NCBI RefSeq assembly: GCF_027853915.1
Contig: NZ_JAQGLA010000075.1
Coordinates: forward strand, 1-36,570
Direction of reading: 5' to 3'
From: Saccharopolyspora oryzae
Lineage (GTDB): Bacteria > Actinomycetota > Actinomycetes > Mycobacteriales > Pseudonocardiaceae
Length of the DNA: 36,570 nucleotides
The notes beneath the pieces were generated by a model. It was given only the letters and a program-made list of their open reading frames with translations. It was not told the origin of the DNA and did not search any database. The position numbers and the translations under genes were made by a program. Of the stretch, positions 32,692-36,570 are shown piece after piece (positions within the stretch are counted from its first letter, which is position 1; each line of letters begins with the position of its first letter).

Positions 32692-33726
32692 ATGCCCAGC
32701 AGCAAGTCCCAGGACGACGCACCCGGCCGAAGATGGACCCGGTGGACGCCGCTGGTGGTCGCCGTTCTCGCCACCGGCGCGCTGGTCGCCACCGAACCCG
32801 GCGACGACGTCGGATCGAGCGCCGCCGCGAAGGTGCTCGACGGCAAGCAGCTGCGGATCATGGCCCCCGCCGCGCCAGGTGGCGGCTGGGACCAGACGTC
32901 CCGCGAGATGCAGACCGCGCTGCGCGATCTGGTGGGCCGCAGCGAGGTCTACAACGTCGGCGGCGCGGGCGGCACCATCGGGCTCAGCCAGTTCACCCGC
33001 TACCACGGCGATCCGAGCCAGCTGATGACGACCGGGCTGATCATGATCGGCGCGGTCGAGACGAACGATTCCCCGCACTCGCTCTCCGAGACCGTTCCGC
33101 TGGCCCGGCTCACCACCGACTACCAGGTCGTCGTGGCCGCCGCGGACTCACCGCTGCGGGACATGCCGGCCGCGGCCGAGGCGATGCGCGCCGACCTGCC
33201 CGCGGTGTCGATCTCGGGCGGGTCCGCGGGCGGGGTCGAGCACATCCTCGCCGGACTGCTGGCCAAAGCCGTCGGAGCCGATCCGTCCGGGGTGAGCTAC
33301 GTGGCGCACTCCGGCGGCGGCGAAGCGCTCACCACCCTGCTGTCCGGTCGTTCCTCGCTCGGCATCTCCGGGGTGTCCGAGATCCGGCCGCAGATCGAAG
33401 CGGGCCAGGTGCGCGCGCTGGCCGTGTCCAGCCCGGAGCGGCTGCCGGAACTGCCGGACGTGCCGACGCTGCGCGAGGTCGGGCTCGACGTGGAACTGCA
33501 GAACTGGCGCGGAGTCGTCGCCCCGAAGGGCATTTCCGCCGAACAGGAGCAGGCGCTGGAACAGGTGCTGCTGGACATGACGAAAACGCCCGCCTGGCGA
33601 GAAGCGCTGGCCCGTCGAGGCTGGGGCGACGCGACGCTCGCGGGTCCGGAGTTCGAGGAGTTCGTGCGCTCCGAGCAAGCCCGGGTGACCCAGCTGCTCG
33701 GCGAGATCGGCCTGGGGAGGCGATGA
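32692..33726 (+). CDS. tctC: Tripartite tricarboxylate transporter substrate-binding protein (TctC/Bug type)
   Basis: 344 aa. A hydrophobic segment at about residues 19-35 (TPLVVAVLATGALVA) is followed by the Bug/TctC two-lobed binding domain. Typical motifs are IMAPAAPGGGWDQTSREMQ, NVGGAGGTIGLSQF, the PLARLTTDYQVVVAAADSPL strand, and VSISGGSAGGVEHILAGLLA. It captures the acid outside the membrane and hands it to TctAB. There is no lipobox cysteine, so it is held by an uncleaved anchor or secreted, which is unusual for a Gram-positive binding protein. ATG 32692 has GAGGGAG rather far upstream (12 nt). First gene of the tctCBA operon; its stop overlaps the tctB start region. Confidence 0.9.
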   Translation: MPSSKSQDDAPGRRWTRWTPLVVAVLATGALVATEPGDDVGSSAAAKVLDGKQLRIMAPAAPGGGWDQTSREMQTALRDLVGRSEVYNVGGAGGTIGLSQFTRYHGDPSQLMTTGLIMIGAVETNDSPHSLSETVPLARLTTDYQVVVAAADSPLRDMPAAAEAMRADLPAVSISGGSAGGVEHILAGLLAKAVGADPSGVSYVAHSGGGEALTTLLSGRSSLGISGVSEIRPQIEAGQVRALAVSSPERLPELPDVPTLREVGLDVELQNWRGVVAPKGISAEQEQALEQVLLDMTKTPAWREALARRGWGDATLAGPEFEEFVRSEQARVTQLLGEIGLGRR

Positions 33727-34208
33727 TGGCGGCAGAACCGCAAGAACGCAGAACAGCGCTCAGCTCAACGGTTTTCGGCGGCCTGATGGTCGTCGCCGCG
33801 ATCCTCGTGATCATCGACGCACTCGCGCTGCCCGACACCGGGAAGGGCGCGGCCGGTCCGGCCGCGGTGCCGTTGGCGTTGGGCGTTCTGCTCGGCGTCG
33901 TCGGCCTCGCGCTGGCACTGCGCTCCTCAGCCGCGCTGCGCACCGCCGCCACCGACCAGCCGCTTCGGCAGCACGCGGCGCTGCGCCTCGCCGCGCTGGT
34001 CGCGGCCCTGGTGGCCTTCGCGCTGCTGCTGCCGGTGCTCGGTTACGTCGTGACCTCAGCAGGCCTGTTCGTCGCCGCTGCCCTGCTGCTCGGCGCTCCG
34101 CGCGGCTGGCAGATCGTCGCCCACGGGTGGTCGCTGGCCGCGGTGGTGTTCGTCGTGTTCGACCGGATCATCGGGCTCACCCTTCCCGCCGGCCCCTGGG
34201 GGTTCTGA
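33723..34208 (+). CDS. tctB: Tripartite tricarboxylate transporter small membrane subunit (TctB)
   Basis: 161 aa with four predicted helices (about residues 17-36, 45-65, 90-108 and 115-150), the TctB pattern. Helix 1 is STVFGGLMVVAAILVIIDAL, and helix 3 is LVAALVAFALLLPVLGYVV. The start is at ATGATG 33723/33726, overlapping the tctC TGA (translational coupling), with GGGGAGG just upstream; 33726 has the better spacing. It forms the membrane complex with TctA, whose gene begins one nucleotide after this stop. Confidence 0.9.
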   Translation: MMAAEPQERRTALSSTVFGGLMVVAAILVIIDALALPDTGKGAAGPAAVPLALGVLLGVVGLALALRSSAALRTAATDQPLRQHAALRLAALVAALVAFALLLPVLGYVVTSAGLFVAAALLLGAPRGWQIVAHGWSLAAVVFVVFDRIIGLTLPAGPWGF

Positions 34209-34209
34209 G

Positions 34210-35700
34210 ATGGACCAGATCGGACTCCTGCTCGACGGTTTCGCCGGGGCGCTGACCCCGTCGCACTTGCTGTGGGCGCTGGTCGGCGTCACGATCGGCA
34301 CCGCCGTCGGCGTCCTGCCCGGCATCGGACCGGCGCTGACCGTCGCCCTGCTGCTGCCGATCACCTTCCGGCTGGAGGCGTCCAGCGCGCTGATCCTGTT
34401 CGCCGGGATCTACTACGGCGGGATGTACGGCGGATCGACCACCTCGATCCTGCTCAACACACCTGGTGAGAGCGCGTCGATGATCGCGGCGCTCGAGGGC
34501 AACAAGATGGCGCGGGCCGGACGAGCCGCGGCAGCGCTGGCCACCGCTGCGCTGGGCAGCTTCGTGGCGGGCACGATCGGCACCGTCGCCCTGACCTTCC
34601 TGGCACCGCTGGTCGCCGACTTCGCCACCGGTTTCGGACCGCCCGAGTACGTGGCGCTGATGGCCGTCGCGTTCACCACCGTCTCCGCGCTGCTGGGGCC
34701 GAACCTGCTCAAGGGCGTGGCGAGCCTGCTGGTCGGCATCACCATCGGCCTGATCGGCATCGACTCCCAGACCGGGCAACCGCGGCTGGTGTTCGGCGCG
34801 GAATCCCTGCTCGACGGCATCGACGTCGTCATCGTCGTGGTCGCGCTGTTCGCGCTCGGCGAGACCTTCTCCCGGCTCATCAGCACGACCGGGCACTCGA
34901 CCGTGCAACCCGTGCGAGGCAGGGCGGTGCTGTCCCGCGAGGACCTCCGCCGCTCGTGGCCGGCATGGCTGCGCGGCACCGCGCTCGGCTTCCCGATCGG
35001 CAGCCTGCCCGCCGGTGGCGCCGAGGTCCCGACGTTCCTGAGCTACACCGTCGAGAAGAAGCTGTCCCGCCGCCCCGAGGACTTCGGCAACGGCGCGATC
35101 GAAGGCGTGGCGGGACCCGAAGCGGCGAACAACGCTGCTGCGGCGGGCGTTCTCGTCCCGCTGCTGACCATCGGCCTGCCGACCTCGGCGACCGCCGCGG
35201 TGATCCTCACCGCGTTCCAGTCCTACGGCCTGCAGCCGGGCCCGGAGCTGTTCGAGGAGTCCGGTCCGCTGGTGTGGACGCTGATCGCCAGCCTCTACGT
35301 CGGCAACGTGATGCTGCTGGTCCTCAACCTGCCGCTGGTGAAGCTGTGGGCGCGCATGCTGACCATCCCGCCGCACACCATCTACGCGGGAGTGCTCGTG
35401 TTCGCCGCGCTCGGCGCCTTCGCCGCCGGTGGCACGACGGCCGACCTGCTGGTGCTCTGCGGTCTCGGCCTGCTCGGGCTGCTGATGCGGGAAGCGTCGA
35501 TCCCGCCGGCCCCGGCGATCGTCGGGCTGATCCTGGGCCCCATCGCCGAGCAGCAGCTGCGCCGGGCGCTCGTGCTGTCCGAAGGGGACCCGTCGATCCT
35601 GGTGTCCGGGCCGATCACGGTCGTCCTGTGGACGGTGGTGGCGCTGTCGTTGCTGCTCCCCGTGCTCTTGCCCGCGGTCCGGCGTCGGGCGCGGCGGTGA
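34210..35700 (+). CDS. tctA: Tripartite tricarboxylate transporter large permease (TctA)
   Basis: 496 aa, usual TctA length, with 10-12 helices. The family motifs are VGVTIGTAVGVLPGIGPALT, GIYYGGMYGGSTTSILLNTP followed by GESASMIAALEGNKMARAG, and in the second half IGSLPAGGAEVPTFLSYTVE and LLTIGLPTSATAAVILTAF. It is the channel-forming subunit that couples acid import to an ion gradient. ATG 34210 follows the tctB stop by one base. With tctC, tctB and divergent tcuA it makes a complete uptake-plus-first-step module for tricarballylate or a similar acid. The regulator gene starts about 20-55 bp downstream. Confidence 0.93.
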   Translation: MDQIGLLLDGFAGALTPSHLLWALVGVTIGTAVGVLPGIGPALTVALLLPITFRLEASSALILFAGIYYGGMYGGSTTSILLNTPGESASMIAALEGNKMARAGRAAAALATAALGSFVAGTIGTVALTFLAPLVADFATGFGPPEYVALMAVAFTTVSALLGPNLLKGVASLLVGITIGLIGIDSQTGQPRLVFGAESLLDGIDVVIVVVALFALGETFSRLISTTGHSTVQPVRGRAVLSREDLRRSWPAWLRGTALGFPIGSLPAGGAEVPTFLSYTVEKKLSRRPEDFGNGAIEGVAGPEAANNAAAAGVLVPLLTIGLPTSATAAVILTAFQSYGLQPGPELFEESGPLVWTLIASLYVGNVMLLVLNLPLVKLWARMLTIPPHTIYAGVLVFAALGAFAAGGTTADLLVLCGLGLLGLLMREASIPPAPAIVGLILGPIAEQQLRRALVLSEGDPSILVSGPITVVLWTVVALSLLLPVLLPAVRRRARR

Positions 35701-35721
35701 TGCGTACCGCCGTACACTGGC

Positions 35722-36371
35722 GTGGGCTCGATCCGGGGAGGGGAGCTGTCCGAGGTGTACGACCAGCTGCGCGCCGAGATCGTCGACGGCACTTGGGAAC
35801 CGGGTGCCGCGCTGGTGGAGCTCGCGCTGGCGGAGCGCTACGGGACCAGCCGGACGCCGGTGCGCGAGGCGCTGCGCCGGCTCCAGCAGGACGGCCTGGT
35901 CGAACGCGGTGACCGGGCATGCGGGTCCGCACCCGCAGCCCCGAGGAGATCCTGGAGATCTACGAGGTGCGGATCTCGCTGGAGGCGACCGCCGCGTCGG
36001 CCGCGGCGCAGCGCCGCAGCGATTTCGACCTGGTCCGGATCGCCCGCGCGCAGAAGGCGATGGTCGCGACGTCCACATCGGACCCGTCGGCGATGGCGGC
36101 GGCGAACCTGGCTGTGCACGAGGCGATCTGGGCGGCCAGCCACAACGGCACCATCGTCGACCTGCTCACCCGCCTCAACAATCACCTCACCCGCTACCCG
36201 GCCACCACCCTGGCGGCCCCGGGCCGCTGGGCGGAAGCGATCGACGAGCACGAAGCGATCATCGAAGCGATCGAGCAGCGCGACGCCGACCGGGCCCACG
36301 ACCTGGCCCGGGACCACATGACCAAGGCCAGGGAGCTCCGCCTCCGCATCTACGCCGAGAACACCGACTGA
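35722..36371 (+). CDS. GntR/FCD-family regulator, frameshifted as sequenced
   Basis: The winged helix (VYDQLRAEIVDGTWEPG; LAERYGTSRTPVREALRRLQ; DGLVERG) is read from GTG 35722 or, with the SD GGGGAGGGGAG, from GTG 35755. The FCD ligand domain (EILEIYEVRISLEATAA; NLAVHEAIWAASHNGTIVDL; DEHEAIIEAIEQRDADRAHD) continues to 36371 in another frame. The switch is at GGG 35915-35917: one extra G would give the expected RGMRVRTRSPEE junction. It is thus a 1-nt deletion in a G run, either real (the regulator would lack its effector domain) or a sequencing error. It is last in the tct cluster and the probable binder of the palindrome at 32632-32645; FCD histidines for metal and acid binding are present. 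Confidence 0.82.
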
Positions 36372-36570
36372 CTCCCCGCCCCGCCCGGGGCATTTCGCGC
36401 GAAGCGGGCTGGTGCCACGAGCAGCGCCCGCTCAAGTCGTGCTGCCCACCCGTCATCTCGTGCACGGGTTCCTCGCGGCCAGCCCGGTACGGGCGTCCCC
36501 ACTCCTCCGCTCGCTCCAGCCGGTTTCGGCAGCAGAAGCACGAGCACGCCGAGATAACTTGACACAAGTA
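36372..36570. other. Intergenic end of window with possible outward promoter
   Basis: No convincing gene. CCCCGCCCGGGG (36379-36390) is a short hairpin just past the regulator stop. At the very end ACTTG-ACA-CAAGT (36557-36569) is an inverted repeat containing a TTGACA -35-like hexamer, perhaps the promoter of the next gene. Confidence 0.35.

Noticed and set aside
29705..33025. Plus-strand open frame of 1106 codons
   Set aside because: Out of frame with the MFS gene, antisense to tcuA, and overlapping tctC in another frame; composition is shadow-like.
36259..36567. Minus-strand frames at the window end
   Set aside because: Antisense to the FCD domain or lacking an SD and recognisable motifs.

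Overview
The window is dense, very GC-rich DNA with G/C at most third codon positions, GTG and TTG starts next to good Shine-Dalgarno (SD) sequences, many LacI/MerR/IclR/LysR/GntR/TetR/PucR regulators and a DmdR/IdeR-type iron box. This suggests a soil actinomycete, plausibly of the Pseudonocardiaceae (Saccharopolyspora-like); the genus is inference. I see no rRNA, tRNA, CRISPR array, transposase or integrase.

Layout. 63-3089: a LacI regulator with a co-transcribed M20 amidohydrolase, divergent from a glutamine-amidotransferase-like gene, with palindromic TTGCGCAA boxes between them. 3238-6629: a MerR regulator and hydrolase pair, a secreted glycerophosphodiesterase and a dienelactone-hydrolase-like protein. 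6672-9135: an accessory insertion. A lower-GC gene for a phage-type beta family protein sits between two copies of the last 139 bp of a quinone-oxidoreductase-like gene, and the duplication ends exactly at the stop codon. 9218-11575: a SAM methyltransferase (frameshifted as sequenced) divergent from a MocR regulator. 11662-14136: 3-oxoacid CoA-transferase scoAB divergent from an IclR regulator. 14168-16322: a LysR regulator, a small membrane protein and a TauE/SafE exporter. 16340-21326: an acid activation and beta-oxidation-like set (enoyl-CoA hydratase, acyl-CoA synthetase, MHS symporter) with a divergent LysR regulator.

21404-26609: a PucR/GAF regulator upstream of a tightly coupled operon made of degradative HMG-CoA reductase, a small two-helix membrane protein and a lone TctA-type permease. 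It looks like a mevalonate or related acid uptake and catabolism unit. 26722-29276: an alcohol dehydrogenase with a divergent TetR regulator and perfect operator, then an iron-regulated siderophore-interacting flavoprotein. 29277-29909: a non-coding stretch with AT-rich palindromic intergenic repeats and DnaA-box-like words. 29910-36371: an MFS carrier, then a tricarballylate-type cluster: tcuA divergent from tctC-tctB-tctA, a 14-bp GntR-type palindrome between them, and an FCD/GntR regulator at the end that is frameshifted as sequenced.

Most of the window is therefore organic-acid and acyl-CoA catabolism in small regulator-plus-operon modules. The least ordinary parts are the stop-codon-bounded beta-protein insertion, the HMG-CoA reductase/lone TctA operon, and the tcuA/tctCBA cluster without a tcuB partner.
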